Origin: Leptidea sinapis
Taxonomy: Eukaryota; Arthropoda; Insecta; Lepidoptera; Pieridae
Reading direction: 5' to 3'
NCBI RefSeq assembly: GCF_905404315.1
Contig: NC_066270.1
Coordinates: forward strand, 12,666,001-12,730,000
DNA length: 64,000 bases
The position numbers were made by a program, and so were the translations under genes. How positions within the stretch are numbered: position 1 is the first letter of the stretch; every line of letters starts with the position of its first letter. Under the pieces are notes generated by a model, which saw only the letters and a list, made by a program, of their open reading frames with translations, did no database searches and had not been told where the DNA came from. Positions 1 through 11,800 of the stretch are shown piece after piece.

Positions 1-2000
1 GGCAATAATGTAGTCTAAAGCCATCGGAAATGTGTAATTAAAGTTAATGAGTTAAAAATGAAATAATAGGGTAATTCACATGAATTACGGTTTTCGAAAC
101 GCAAATAGATGTGTAAATAGCTGTATAAATTTGAATTTGGAATTCTTAACCAAAGAGGAAATAATTGAGATCAAATTGGCCAGTACGATAGACCGCCAAT
201 TTCATATGTAAGGACCTAATTTTAATCACAACAAATACAGTTGCTACCATCCAACCATCCAATCAAACCATTACACAGTTAGACGTTTGCTGAAATAGCT
301 TATTCGGAGGCTGTATAAATCAGTGACGTCACGGAATAACGAACGTTTGACAGAGTGAATGCACAGCGCTATTCCCAACACAGGATGATATAAAGATGTT
401 CTACATATTGTGATAACTATATTTACGTTATTATTTTCGATCTATCATTCATATAAGATTGAGTTAGTTAATAGGAGCACTATTTTATAATGGCATTATT
501 TCTTTTATTTGGAATAAAAAAAGGGTGTACGTAAATAAGGAAGTTAGAACAAAAATAAATACTGTAGCAGTACTGCCGTAATTTCTACTGCCACTACGTT
601 AGAATTCATTCAGTATTTTTATTAAGTGTTAATAAATGAGTTTGCAATTAGCCTCGCAATAAAGTCATACTGGTTGGAAAGTACATTAACGCGTACACAA
701 GCCATTACAAGCCTTTTGGCGGCAATTATTTAGCTCTTTCCTTTGCTAAAGCAACTTGTTGGAGGAATACAACAGACGTTTAGATTACCGTTTGAACGTG
801 TTAATTGGCATCTTACTGAATTCATAGCGTTGGGCCGATTACAGGATCTATGCCTTATGAAACCAACGTATGTAAAAAGAAATAAAGTGGGCTGTGTTTG
901 CGTATACTCATATTATTAGATTGATGTAATATTTATATATTATTTTATTGATTAAATTAATGATTTATTTATTGTTTCGAACAATGTATGTTGAGTTGCC
1001 TAGAAGAGATCACTCATAATGATAACTTCACTTCTCGGTCATTCATTGTATTTATAACTTTCTAATGTAAGTGTGGCTAGTAAGGAATTATAAATAAAGT
1101 AATGATTTAATGATAGTTTATGTATGAAACATGCTTTGGTAATGCATTAAGTTTAATTAATTACCATAAATCTAGGAGTTGTGCCGAAATCAAAAAGGTA
1201 GGTATCGAAAGTTAGCTGGTAGAATAGTTCCAATTTATTCAATTATTTGACCTTTTATCGAGAATCAAAGAATAATTAATTAAATAACAAATTTATTATT
1301 AAATATATAGTTAAAATTGTAATTAAAAGTAAAATAATTAGAGTATAATCATGAAAAAAAAATATTCTATTAAAGGGTGCGCCCCAGCAAGAGTGGCACA
1401 AATTTTCTCATTTGCTCGTATGAAACAAAAGGCATTTCTGTTTTTTGACTTATAACATCTTTCTTGTAAAATAACTATGTGTACGATTAAAGAAACTTGG
1501 CTAATGATAAAAAATTGTAATCTTAATTATATGCGCAGTTTCTGTTTTCATAAAAATCTAAACAAAAAACATAGTTTTTTATAAATATTGCTAAAGCTGT
1601 TTTTAATTTATTAAATCCACGTTAACGTTAGAAACTACAAGTAATAAAACCTGCATAGGCAATTTAATAATGATTGAAATAATGCTTTCAATAGTAGGAT
1701 AGTAAATGTTTGTTTTCTAGTTAGCGGTAATAGGCCGGTACCTCCTGTCACCTAATGTCTGCTTAAAAAACTTCGCCGAGCTTCGTCCCTGATTTTCATT
1801 GCCGTTATAAATACTGTTTCGTAGTAAAACAGAACAATATGATTTAGTTTTAGATTTTTTCGTGGTTTTTGAGGCTGTAATAATATACACCCGTATTTTT
1901 TTAACTAATAATCTTGTTTACTTCTTACATATTATATACAATTCAGGAATTTCGTTATGCAGTTTATTTTTACTAACAATATGTACATAATATATTAATT
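1..2000. other. AT-rich upstream DNA, no gene seen
   Basis: I see no convincing coding region. A TGACGTCA palindrome (CRE-like) lies at 324-331, shortly after a TATAAA at about 314, but with no open reading frame behind it, so it is only a chance motif candidate. The rest is AT-rich and low in complexity. Confidence 0.5.
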
Positions 2001-2014
2001 AATTACTACATATT

Positions 2015-2110
2015 ATAAAACAAAGTCCTCCGCCACGTTTGTCTATTTGTTTGTTCATTTTTCATGTTGTTTTCACCAAAGTAAGCGTGGTTCTTGAGAA
2101 AGGTTTTAGT
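2015..2110. repeat. fragment of an interspersed repeat shared with 55650-55770
   Basis: The stretch beginning ACAAAGTCCTCCGCCACG recurs at about 55650, where it reads ACAAAGTCCTCCACCGCG followed by a similar tail. The two copies are diverged. The element class cannot be decided from two fragments. Confidence 0.5.
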
Positions 2111-2361
2111 AAATAATTTGTTAAGTTTTTGTCTACATTTGTGTATATATCACAGGGATATGATAAATACAGTGCTTTGATCAAATCTCGAAGGATGTTA
2201 AAATAAAAACACGGTTTTATCATTTCTCGAAACAAATCTAGTGATTTGACCATATGACAGAGTTGGTTCCGGGAAATGACGAAAAGTATTGTCTTTGATA
2301 TTTATTAGGTTTATTTGGTATGACTTAGACATAATTTGGTAATAAATTAGTATCGTGTTGC

Positions 2362-2398
2362 AGGTGGAGGGGGGTGAGAGGGGAAGGGGAGGGAGGGA
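2362..2398 (+). other. G-rich tract with G-quadruplex potential
   Basis: Five runs of three to six G, separated by loops of one to five bases, occur within 37 bp on the + strand, fitting the G3+N1-7 pattern. It is an isolated G-rich island in AT-rich DNA. Confidence 0.6.
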
Positions 2399-2399
2399 G

Positions 2400-3029
2400 A
2401 TGTTCTCTGTCCCCTGGATGACCTCCATTAAAAGGTAACGCACCAGTCTCTTGAAAATCAAATTAATGTAACCTAACCTCATAACATATAAAAGTTTCTC
2501 TAAAGGCCAAGTAGAAGCCCTATTAGTTAGTTTAGTTATTATAGCTATTAGGGCCTATATTCTTAAAAAAAAACAAGAATGCCACCTTACCTGTCCGGGT
2601 CGGGGTATGACTCAAGTCTGATGCTCGCGTCGCTCGCTTTTACATCCTAAGTTCTTCTAGTCGCTTCACTCATTGTCATTTCACGGAACCAACCCTGCCA
2701 CTTCATCAAATCACAACATTTGTTTATAGAAATGATAAAATCGCGTTGTTCTTAAAACGTACTCTCTGATTTGATCAAATCACTCAGGGAGTTGACCAAA
2801 TCTCTGTTATTTTCATTTCTCTGCGACATATACATTAATGATATTTGTTGGAAACGTCTGAAAAAAAAAACGCCTGGGAGCTTTGAACGAGAACGCTGTC
2901 CGAACCCTTTGAGATAAAAAAAATAATCTATCTTATTTACAGTGTACAGAAAAGTCCGCGATGGCATATGTCTATCTCATAATATATCCATTTTAATACT
3001 CGCCCATTTTAATACAAAAAAGCCCGCAG
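2400..3029. other. No gene seen
   Basis: Short open frames only, without recognisable domains or codon structure. About 2590-2690 is less AT-rich than its surroundings but has no coherent reading frame. Confidence 0.4.
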
Positions 3030-3140
3030 AGTTTCGTGCACCCGTTGTTCTCAGGTCTGAGACAGTGTATTTTGAATGGGTGGTAGTTTTTGACGTTCAA
3101 TAAGTAATTTTGAATCGTATTTTGAATTTTAATATAATTT
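3030..3140 (+). mobile_element. 3' end fragment of a Jockey-like LINE
   Basis: The segment from the CGTGCACCCGTTGTTCTC region through GGTGGTAGTTTTTGACGTTC and the TTTTGAAT tail matches, on the other strand, the 3' end of the LINE fragment at 16016-16632. It is a 5'-truncated non-coding 3'-UTR copy. Confidence 0.5.
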
Positions 3141-3497
3141 CAGCTGTCAAATGACTATAAAAACGAAATAAAACATTATGCTTTGGTTACATTCAGCTTA
3201 CTTGAGCTAAGTCTGAGCAAAGTCCAAGTAAGCTCTATAGATCCTCAGCCTGAGAAACATGCGAGTGTTGAGTCAATAGAAGTTCTCGTATGGTTAATCA
3301 TTCTCAGCACCTTTGTCTTACTTTAAAAAACCGACTAAAATTTGACAAGGCGAGAACCTGCGGAATCTAGCGTGAATGTAAAGTGGACTTTACTGTCGAC
3401 TTTATCAGTAAACCTTACAGCTCACCACTGTTCCACCATAAGATACATATTAGCTTGAAAGGTAAATAACTTTTTTATAATAAAGCCAGCCACCAAT

Positions 3498-4263
3498 TCA
3501 AGTTTGCGACTCAAGTTTGCGCGTTTACCACTAAAAAACCCGATTTGTCGTATCACCGCTCTTGGACAACACTTCCCTTAAAGCCTCGCCTAGTATCGAA
3601 ATACTGGGTCTCGAAATCTTGAGCGATTGCCAATTCCGTGACCATCTGGAGGGCAAAGCTAAATTGGCTTCGAAGAAGCTGGGCCTCATTAATAGAGCAC
3701 GGGAATACTTCAAGCCGACCCACATTCGAGCGCTCTACAAAGCGCAGGTCCGGCCACACATGGAGTATTGCTGTCATCTCTGGTCTGGCGCACCCCAGTA
3801 TCAGCTCGATCCATTTGACCGCGTGCAACGCAGAGCAGCTCGAATTGTCGGGGACCCAGTGCTGTGTGAACGGCTGGATCACTTGGCGTTGCGTAGAGAC
3901 GTCGCTTCTACCGCATTTATCACGGGGAGTTTTCCGAAGAGCTGTTTAACCTTGATTCCTGCCGCGGAATTCCACCTTCGCACGACACGCCACAAGTTAG
4001 GATATCATCCCCGCCATCTGGATGTGTGGCGGTCCTCCACAGTGCGGTTTACAAGGAGCTTTTTCCCACGTACTACAAAGCTGTGGAATGAGCTTCCTTC
4101 TGTGGTGTTTCCGGGACGATACGACATGGGTATCTTCAAAAAAAGCACGTACATCTTGCTTAAAGGCCGAATACGCTCTTGTGATTCCTCTGGTGTTGCA
4201 AGTGAATGGGGGCGGCAGTGATCACTTCACACCAGGTGACCTGTACGCTCGTTTCGTATCTTC
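3498..4263 (+). pseudogene. LINE reverse transcriptase, C-terminal fragment (family W)
   Basis: A 219-codon open frame (3562-4221) encodes the thumb and C-terminal region of a CR1/Jockey-group non-LTR reverse transcriptase. Visible family blocks are ALYKAQVRPHMEYCCHLWSG, DPFDRVQRRAARIVGD and LDVWRSSTVRF, with the tail MGIFKKSTYILLKGR. No YADD palm is present, so the copy is 5'-truncated. The frame starts in coding sequence homologous to the 42297 copy rather than at a real initiator. It ends with the family tail (AATGGGGGCGGCAGTGATCAC to about 4263). An in-frame deletion near residue 115 has lost the block that reads SLCVFYRIYHGE in sister copies. It is the best preserved copy of a family present at least nine times here. 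Dead as a mobile element. Confidence 0.8.
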
Positions 4264-4470
4264 TCGGAAAAACCGCATAAGGATGCTTATTTCACAGCTT
4301 GCGCCGCTTCTTCTATTTAGTGCGCTATTTGTTTCCGAAGCGGTGGTATCTAGTATATTAGAAATGACATCAAAAAGAATTTCTAAAGAAATCAATTTTG
4401 AGAAAATAAATGCATTTTATGCCTTTTATTCGACTTTCAATACGACTTGTATCTTAATATTGCTTAGAAA
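4264..4470 (+). repeat. 3'-UTR fragment of a second LINE family (family B)
   Basis: The block containing GCGCCGCTTCTTCTATTTAG and GTGGTATCTAGTATATTAGA is the reverse complement of sequence at 10715-10880 and 38060-38200, where it lies 3' of a reverse transcriptase C-terminus. Non-coding remnant. Confidence 0.55.
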
Positions 4471-4597
4471 TAATATTTAAATACAAGGCGCACTTTGGTG
4501 GTTTCGTGTTTATTAAGAATGAATCAGTCAAGACATACGCAAAGCCTGTTATGAGGCTTATATGTAATGCAATTGGATCTTAATATAACGTATTAAT

Positions 4598-4995
4598 GTG
4601 AATAACACGTACTAGTAAAAAAATAAGGTCTCCGTGCCACCTTACATAACAGTGTAGCACCAAAACAAGCCGATTAACGTTTAAATACAAAGCCACACGC
4701 ACACACACTACTACAGGCCGATGGGCGGCCATTATGAGAATTGTCATCGTCTGTGACAGATCAGTTTGACTCTGAATAAAATATTTTAAAAATGCCGTTG
4801 TGCGTTGTGAAAAAGTATATAAATGATACTATATAAGTATTTGTGGCCATATATGATTATTTAGGGAAGAAAAAATTGTATAACTAGTATCCCCCGTAGC
4901 CGCACACACACTAGCATAACCACAGTATAACGGTGCTTCACTTGCTAATATCACGTCGCCGAGTCCTTCATTTTTTACTTGTCCATGGTGAGTAA
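4598..4995 (+). mobile_element. P-element-like MITE, copy 1
   Basis: The element proper is 4606-4987 (382 bp), flanked by near-identical 8-bp repeats GTGAATAA (4598-4605) and GTGAGTAA (4988-4995). Its ends are inverted, starting CA and followed by (G)GAC-AGTAAAAAA. Inside, at about 4792, it keeps an ATG followed by codons for MPLCVV, the usual beginning of a THAP DNA-binding domain, but the frame closes quickly. The 8-bp target duplication, CA termini and THAP start together point to a deletion derivative of a P-superfamily transposon. Copies 2 and 3 are at 9713 and 32086. Confidence 0.75.
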
Positions 4996-5011
4996 TGCAT
5001 TAAGAAATTAT

Positions 5012-5345
5012 AAATTACTGGCTGACCCGACAAACGTTGTTCTGTACATAATAAATAAAATACTGTTTTTATAAATTTGCCAATAATATTTCAAAGCATC
5101 AAGAATTATTTCGTAAAATATGCTCCCTGTTGTTATAATGAAATTGTTTCACAGCGGAAATGTCAAACCTTGCGTCAATAAATTCTCTCATAGAAAATAT
5201 GTCCATACAAAACAAATATTGGTAATAAATTTAATTATAGGCCCCAAATCGAAATAAAAATTGTCCTATCTCTCAAGTTGGACTAAACTGAACCCCATGA
5301 AGTAAATCCCATTGAAATTAGTTCATTAATTAAGGAGTTCTCTGG
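5012..5345 (+). repeat. Interspersed repeat family C, copy 1
   Basis: Begins GCTGACCCGACAAACGTTG and contains the family block CTGTTGTTATAATGAAATTG. The head ACTAGCTGACCCGGCAAACG recurs many times in this window in both orientations. Possibly a SINE or the non-coding part of an RTE-like element; its class is not settled by sequence alone. Confidence 0.65.
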
Positions 5346-5377
5346 AAACAAACAGTTTTTTTTTTCATTTTCATTAA

Positions 5378-5720
5378 CTAGCTGACCCGGCAAACGTTGT
5401 TTTTCCATATTAATTATTTTTAGAGTTAAACCGTTTCGGACATTGCAACATTACTTTATTTTTCCTAAATGTTTTTTTTTTCCAAAATTAACGTAGTCTA
5501 AGTTACTCCTTATTACATCAACTACCTGCCAATAAAAGTCCCGTCAAAATCGGTCCACTAATTTCAGAGATTAGCCGGAACAAACAGACAGACAGACATA
5601 CAAAAATTGAAAAAAATGTTATTTTGGTGTACCGCATACATATTCATGTACATGTAGGAAAAACGTTTATTTCAATATTACAAACAGACACTCCAAGTTT
5701 ATTTATATGTATAGACATAT
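5378..5720 (+). repeat. Interspersed repeat family C, copy 2
   Basis: Starts ACTAGCTGACCCGGCAAACG and ends near TTATATGTATAGACATA. It follows copy 1 in the same orientation with only about 30 bp between them. Confidence 0.6.
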
Positions 5721-7640
5721 GACAGATTAATAAAATATCTAACTTTTTTTTTATGGAAAGAGGAGGAACGACTCAATTGGGCGCGATTTTGACCCACTTT
5801 AAATGGCCAGATTTCGTTCAAACTTCGTAGATTTATCGAGGACCGATTAATTTGATAAAATTGTTCCATTATTCAATTTGAAAAAATAAGATTTTTTTTA
5901 ATTTATAAAATAATTTTCATCTATCGTCAATAAGGCAGGAATTGATGTTAATTTTTAGGTTCAACCATTATCTTGAACCGATTTATCTAATACTAGGAAA
6001 TTATCGAATACCAAAGAAACGAAACTAAAAAGTAGGAAATATTTTCTATTTTTTAGTTCAGTTTTCCATAAAAAGCGTGTTACTATTTATATTTTCACTA
6101 TTACTGAAGAAATTACTGTACCAGAGTTCAAACATTAGGTAGTAAATTGAAGGCTAAAATAACAGTTATTCAGGTCAGGACTCATTAAATGAAATCAGGC
6201 AGCAAAAGTTACTGGAACAAGGTATACTTCAATTATTACTGATGGTACTTAAGGCTGTATTATGGGTTGCAGGGTGTGTTTCGCGGAATACAATTCCACG
6301 GCCCCTGCAAGCCGGACGTTACTTACTAGGAATCCTATTAATAATAAGCTTGTTTTTAGAATTCACATGCGTTTTCCCATCGCACTGTGAATATTATGGT
6401 TTGACTTTTAAATTATTGATAGGATTGTTAATCGAACTTTATAATGGGTTAAAATAAATAGTATTTAAAAAAAACTAAAAAACACGCTTTTTATAGAATT
6501 TTTAGTTTGGTTTATTTATAAAAGCGTATTTTTTAGTTGTTAGTTTCTGGGCTATGTGTCCAGCCCCATGAGCAGTGCTTTCATATGGCTGTGTGTAAAA
6601 GAGAGAGCAACACATTTGATCATAGATAACGTATTAGGCCGCGTTCTGAAATATAGGATTATAATCCGCAAAAACAAAAGCTTAAAAATTATAATTGTTT
6701 TTTTTTTGGCAAAGCTCTTGCTCCAAAAGTGATCAGTGTCAGTTGTTCCGACACTTGATTAGTTTTCACACTTATGTGTAATACTTAGATCGTTTATACA
6801 TCTAGATAGACTGTGACATCTGTGAAATCGTCAAAAAGAGTAGACACTTAACAATTATTTTGAGCAATGCACGCCAACAAATTGACATAATAATTGCGAG
6901 TGTAAGACGTAGCTTGTAACGCATACTAAATTAATAAACCTAGCCTGTTTTTATCTATCTAGGCGTATAAATTATCTATGATTTATTGGTTTTCAGTATA
7001 TAAGAATGTTATTCTGGATGGTAGAATGTTTAATTCATCATTTTGGGCAACGACCGCACAAAGGAATGTCGCGAAGTGAGGAGTGAAGAAGGATTTATTG
7101 CAATCAAAAAAGAAGATATCTTAAAGCCAGACCTCTCAGCTGGAGATCTTAAACCAGCACTTTTGAGAGTAGTTATGTTAAATCTAAGCTATCCTGACAG
7201 CAATACGAGAATTATTTATATAATGGGCCTAGGTTATGCTAATCGATGACCTTTATTTTCGTCCGTTGAAGTCATAAAAGTTGAGGACATCCAAAACGTA
7301 ATAATTCGTAAGGTAGTGAAGCAGTGATAGTATTTGTTACCCCACGTGTGACTGCCCGTCTGCGTATCAATTACAACCACAGTTCACTCTCTGAAGCCCT
7401 CCAACGACAATCTTCATAACATACTTCTTACATATTACCGAGGGGATTTCTTATTATTTCAACCGTAATTCATTTGATATTTATTGTGCCTACCGTAAGA
7501 TTAATCTTATTCTGACATGAGACCGTAGAAAAGGTCAATATGTGGGTCGTGTGTTGAGATGGGGACAGGCCTATTTAGTGATAGTAATAGTGACGTCAAG
7601 CCCAGATCATTTGCATTTTTACATCCGTTGTATTAAGTTA
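5721..7640. other. Mostly unassigned AT-rich DNA
   Basis: Only short open frames are present (6242-6457, 71 codons, hydrophobic; 7043-7249, 68 codons), with no recognisable family and no splice or promoter context. An inverted pair ATAAAAAGCGTGTT (about 6070) / AACACGCTTTTTAT (about 6481) could mark the ends of a degraded MITE, but no target duplication was found. Confidence 0.4.
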
Positions 7641-7650
7641 TATGGTATAA

Positions 7651-8160
7651 ATACAGCTGACCCGACAGACGTTCTGTACATAATAAATAAAATACTGTTT
7701 TTTATGAATTTGTCTGTAATATTTCATAACATCAAGAACTATTTTGTAAAATATGCTCCCTGTTCTTTAATTGAAATTGTTTCACAGTAGAACTGTCTAA
7801 CTGTGCGTAAATAAATTCTGTCAAAGAAATAATGTCCATACAAAACAAACATTGGAACAAAAATAATTATTATGGGTTGGGACCCATACTGTAATCGAAA
7901 TAAAACTATCCTAACTCTATGTTGGAGTAAACTGCACTCCATGAAGATATCTCCATTAAAAGAAATATCATATATAATAATAAATATAATATATATATAT
8001 ATATATAGAACGCTGGATTTATATAATATTACTAGTGGACCTGACAGACGTTGTCCTATAAACACGTGTTAAATTTGAAAATTCGGTTCAGACGTTAGGA
8101 GGAGATCACTAACATACGTAGGAGAATTATTTGTCGACTGTTTTGAGAATCGAAACCAAT
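7651..8160 (+). repeat. Interspersed repeat family C, copy 3 and a second partial head
   Basis: Copy starts CAGCTGACCCGACAGACGTT and runs to an (AT)n tract at about 7987-8006. A second partial head (ACTAGTGGACCTGACAGACG) begins at 8029. The (AT)n tract is probably the 3' simple tail. Confidence 0.55.
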
Positions 8161-8484
8161 CTCAAATTCACTGGAACACTCTAGAAAAAAGACTCTATAC
8201 TATATCTCTTTAGTTTACATAAGTGCTTAAAATAATAATTTTTGTTTCAAGTAAGAAGCAATAATTTTTCAAGTATTTAAACGATAAAATCTCATTCTGA
8301 AAACCCCACGTACATTGTGGATGATACAATTTTATGTAGTGAATATCACAGCAAGTTCCCAACAAAAATATTATTGTAAGCAATGCATAGCGGCCTACGT
8401 GAAAGAGAAGGCTTTACACAAAGGGGAGGTGGTTAACGCGCGCCGGTGCAGTTTCACAATTTCACTTGCACCCTTGTCCTTTAT

Positions 8485-8518
8485 TCAGTGTGCGTAGAGC
8501 CTTCATTTGGAACGGTCG
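8485..8518 (+). promoter_or_regulatory. TATA-less core promoter: Inr + DPE
   Basis: TCAGT at 8485-8489 is an arthropod initiator with A+1 at 8487. Exactly at +28 to +32 (8514-8518) lies GGTCG, a full match to the downstream promoter element RGWYV, with the preferred G at +24. The 3' half of an MTE-like block (GGAAC, +23 to +27) is also present. There is no TATA box at -30. The spacing is exact, which Inr/DPE promoters require. It fits transcription of the gene whose signal-peptide exon starts at 8786. The start site is inferred, not measured. Confidence 0.55.
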
Positions 8519-8576
8519 CTTTTCTTGTGCCGGATTCAATTTCTGAAACTTTTCACGATAACAAAAAGCGAACGAA

Positions 8577-8696
8577 ATGTTAGTAGTGTCGCTACTAATC
8601 ACTTTGTTGCGTGCGTCCACCGTGATCCACGGCGCTCTTAGAATGTGTTGTGTTTTAAATATTTTCAAAGGTTGCTCATTTGCAACTTTGTTTTAA
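8577..8696 (+). CDS. upstream ORF in the 5' UTR
   Basis: ATG at 8577 opens 39 codons ending TAA at 8694-8696, wholly within the presumed 5' UTR and 89 bp before the main ATG. The product begins MLVVSLLITLLRASTVIHGA, which by itself resembles a secretion signal. No splice donor lets it join the Ig exons. It could damp translation of the main frame or be chance. Confidence 0.3.
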   Translation: MLVVSLLITLLRASTVIHGALRMCCVLNIFKGCSFATLF

Positions 8697-8785
8697 TAGC
8701 AGATATTTTGTTGTTATCGTTGAGAATTGTGCATGAAACTTTTATAATATAGGACTGAAAGAGACTTAAAGACTGCAAAACAAAA

Positions 8786-8882
8786 ATGAATCGTTTTAAT
8801 GGCTTAGGAAAATACGGAAAATTATTACTTACTGTTTTTTTTCTGGATTGGTTGATGAGTGTTTACATAAAGGCTACAAGTT
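8786..8882 (+). CDS. exon 1: signal peptide
   Basis: Starts at ATG 8786 in an A-rich context. It encodes 32 residues with a basic start (MNRFNGLGKYGK) followed by the hydrophobic LLLTVFFLDWLMSVYI and a small-residue end (ATS), as expected of a secretion signal. Donor GTAAGT at 8883. One nucleotide is carried over (phase 1), which fits exon 2. Intron 1 is about 21.8 kb. Confidence 0.75.
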
Positions 8883-11800
8883 GTAAGTATATATAAACAT
8901 ATTGCAATAAAATAACTATTTCAATTGTAATGACGAGGCTGAATCAAATCTCATAACATTCGACATATATTTAAGATCTTCTATCATTTATCAACACCAA
9001 TAAAGTGGTTTAGTGAATTATTGTATGCCATCTTTGAGAATCATTCTACTTGGCAAAAAATACTCAATAAAATCAGCATCTATATGGCGGAAAAATAAAA
9101 GGAACATACACACTAGTCAATCTGTTTTCAACTCGCTTAAAAAGACTTTTTAATGCTTACTTTTACTGAAACTTTAGTATTAAGTAAAGCCTTTTCTTAC
9201 CTTTTCAATGATAATTAATTTTAATTATATAAAATTTAATCCCAGAAGAAAAGGAGATCACTTATCGAATATCGAAATTGATATAAAATGTTTATACATA
9301 TATACAGGTCAATCCTATCACCGAGACTATGTTAATTTATGTAAAATTTTAAAATATTTTTCTCCGAATCAAATCACTTGTATCTTTTTATTCTTATGTG
9401 GTCAAATATATAAAATAAATACTATTAAAGAGACCGTCCACAATGACAAGGGATATGAGCTGTATCATAGAAGAGTGCTACTATGTGTATTATTTGAAAA
9501 GTATCCTAAAAAAATATTGCCTAAAGTAATTATTCCATGCAAACGAAGTCACGGGTAAATATTTGCTAATTTAAAAGAGTGGCAACAAGCTTCTCGCCAC
9601 TTCTTCTCCTTAAAGCGGTGATGGAGAGTACAATATATAGTTTTGACAGTTATTGTAAGTCATTATCATAAGTACTAAATTATTTTTTTGTCTTTACTTG
9701 ACCTTACTAGAACACGGACGAGTAAAAAAGGAAGGACTCTGTGTCACCTTACAAAACAGTGAAGCACCAAAACAAGCCCCACGCACACACTTACACAAAT
9801 ACAAGCCGATCGGCCGCCATTATGAGATTTGCCATCGTTTGTGACAGATCATTTTGCGTCGCAATAAAATATTATAAAAATGCCGTCGTGCGTTGTGCGA
9901 AAGTGTAAAACAATCTATCAGAATTTAAAAAATCGGAGTTTAAAGTACTTAAATAAGGGAGAAAAAATTATGTTACCTACTAGTATCCCCCGCACGCACA
10001 CTAGCATAAAAGTGCTTCACTTGCTAATATCACGGCGCGGATTTTTCATTTTTACTCGTCCATGTAGTAAATGGAAACAGTCTTAAATTGACATATTTGT
10101 AAAGTTATTTAGTCTATGAAATGTAGCATCAAGCTGTTGGATTATTAGTAAATAAATAAATTATAACAATTTCTTTGACGACTGAAGAAACAGGGACCGA
10201 TAGTGTTTATTATTAAATACTAGCTGACCCGACAGACGATTTTCAGTATATAATAAATAAAATAATCTTTTTTATATGAATGTGTCAATAATATATCATA
10301 ACATCAAACATTACTTCGTAAAATATGCACCCTGCCGTCGTAATGAAATTGTTTCACAGCAGAAATGTCAAACCGTGCGTCAATAAATTCTCTCATAGAA
10401 ATTATATATGGACTCATCAAAGGAAAAACAAATTTGTTGTTTTTATTTCATTTAGCAGCATTTTCCTATTTATTCACCCTTTAAACCTTCTCTGAACTTC
10501 CACAAATAATTCAAGAGCAAAATTAGCCAAATCGGTCCTGTCGTTCTCGAGTTTTAGTGAGACTAACGAACAGCAATTCATTTTTATATATATAGATAAC
10601 ATTATTGTAATATTTTAAGCTTAACAAATCCCAAGGTTAAAACTTTTTGTTGGCTACTACTTTATGAGGTAGATTATTTGATTTTAATAAGGATGATAAT
10701 TTCTTCTTAATATATTTTTTTAAAGGCATTTATATCCTCAAAATTTATTCCTTTAGAATTCTTTTTGATATAATTTCTAATATACTAGATACTACTACCG
10801 CTTCGGCTACAAATGGCACTCTGAGAGAGAAAAAGCGGCGCAAGAAACTCTCCCAGCATTCTTTTTTTGCGCTCTTTTTAATCAAATATACAATATTGTA
10901 CTGTAATTGTTATTACTATAAAATAATCATAATCTAGTCCCAGGCTGTCGGATCACTAAGATATTCAGCTGTGGAGTAGTAGGATTTACGACAGAGCCAT
11001 TTTTTAATAAAACATTTAAATTTATTCATAGATACTGCCTGAACAGTGGCTGAGACTTTATTATAAAAGTGTATACATTTACCCTAAAAGCTACTATGTA
11101 TCTTATAGAGCCTACTAGAATTAGTCACAAGAAAGAAAGTTTAGATATAAACCTTTCAAAATATTGGGAATTTCAGAAACACTTGAACATAATATAGTAT
11201 ATGACGGAACTGAGTTTTTGGCAAAGCGTGATTTTCCTAATTGCTCGTATTTTATTAACGATTACGATTATTAGCATGATGCTAAGACAAATTAATAATA
11301 CAAAAGTTGTTCGCGTTTTCACTCATATCATTAAGTCCAAAATTATATTACTAGGAGTGCAAGATAGTGGTTTATCTAATACAATATACCTAAATACATA
11401 ATATAGAAATAAACATTCATATTCGTCACAAATGACTGGACCCACTGGGATTCAAACCCGGGACTCTAAGCTCAGTAGATTGGATCACTAGCAATAATTA
11501 TCACATTAATATAGCAATTTTGTAGCGAATAATTTCATTTGAAGTAGATAGTAGAGGGGTGCAGAAACATGCCTTTTTTAAAAACATTATTCAAAAGAAA
11601 AGCATTAGATAATGTTTTTCGTATACAAATATTACCTACCTAGTATTTTGAGAACTATAATCAATAACATTAATTATTAACCTGATTCCTGCCGCCGAAT
11701 TCCACCTTCGCATGACACGCCACAAGTTAGGATTTCATCCCCACAATCTGGATGTGTGGCGGTCCTCCACAGTGCGGTTTTCAAGGAGCTTTCTTCCTCG

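Noticed and set aside
324..331. CRE-like TGACGTCA as a promoter element
   Set aside because: The motif recurs inside transposon ends and even in exon 5; no gene starts next to it here.
6242..7249. Two short frames (71 and 68 codons) upstream of the gene
   Set aside because: Unrecognised, isolated, no sign of coding bias.
7985..8008. AT dinucleotide tract as a regulatory or origin site
   Set aside because: It lies at the 3' end of a repeat copy and is an ordinary simple tail.
9208..9558. 116-codon open frame in intron 1
   Set aside because: No domain, no promoter or splice context, amino-acid make-up dictated by AT-rich DNA.
11448..11458. Possible tRNA gene from the B box-like sequence
   Set aside because: No A box, acceptor stem or anticodon arm; better explained as a SINE scrap.
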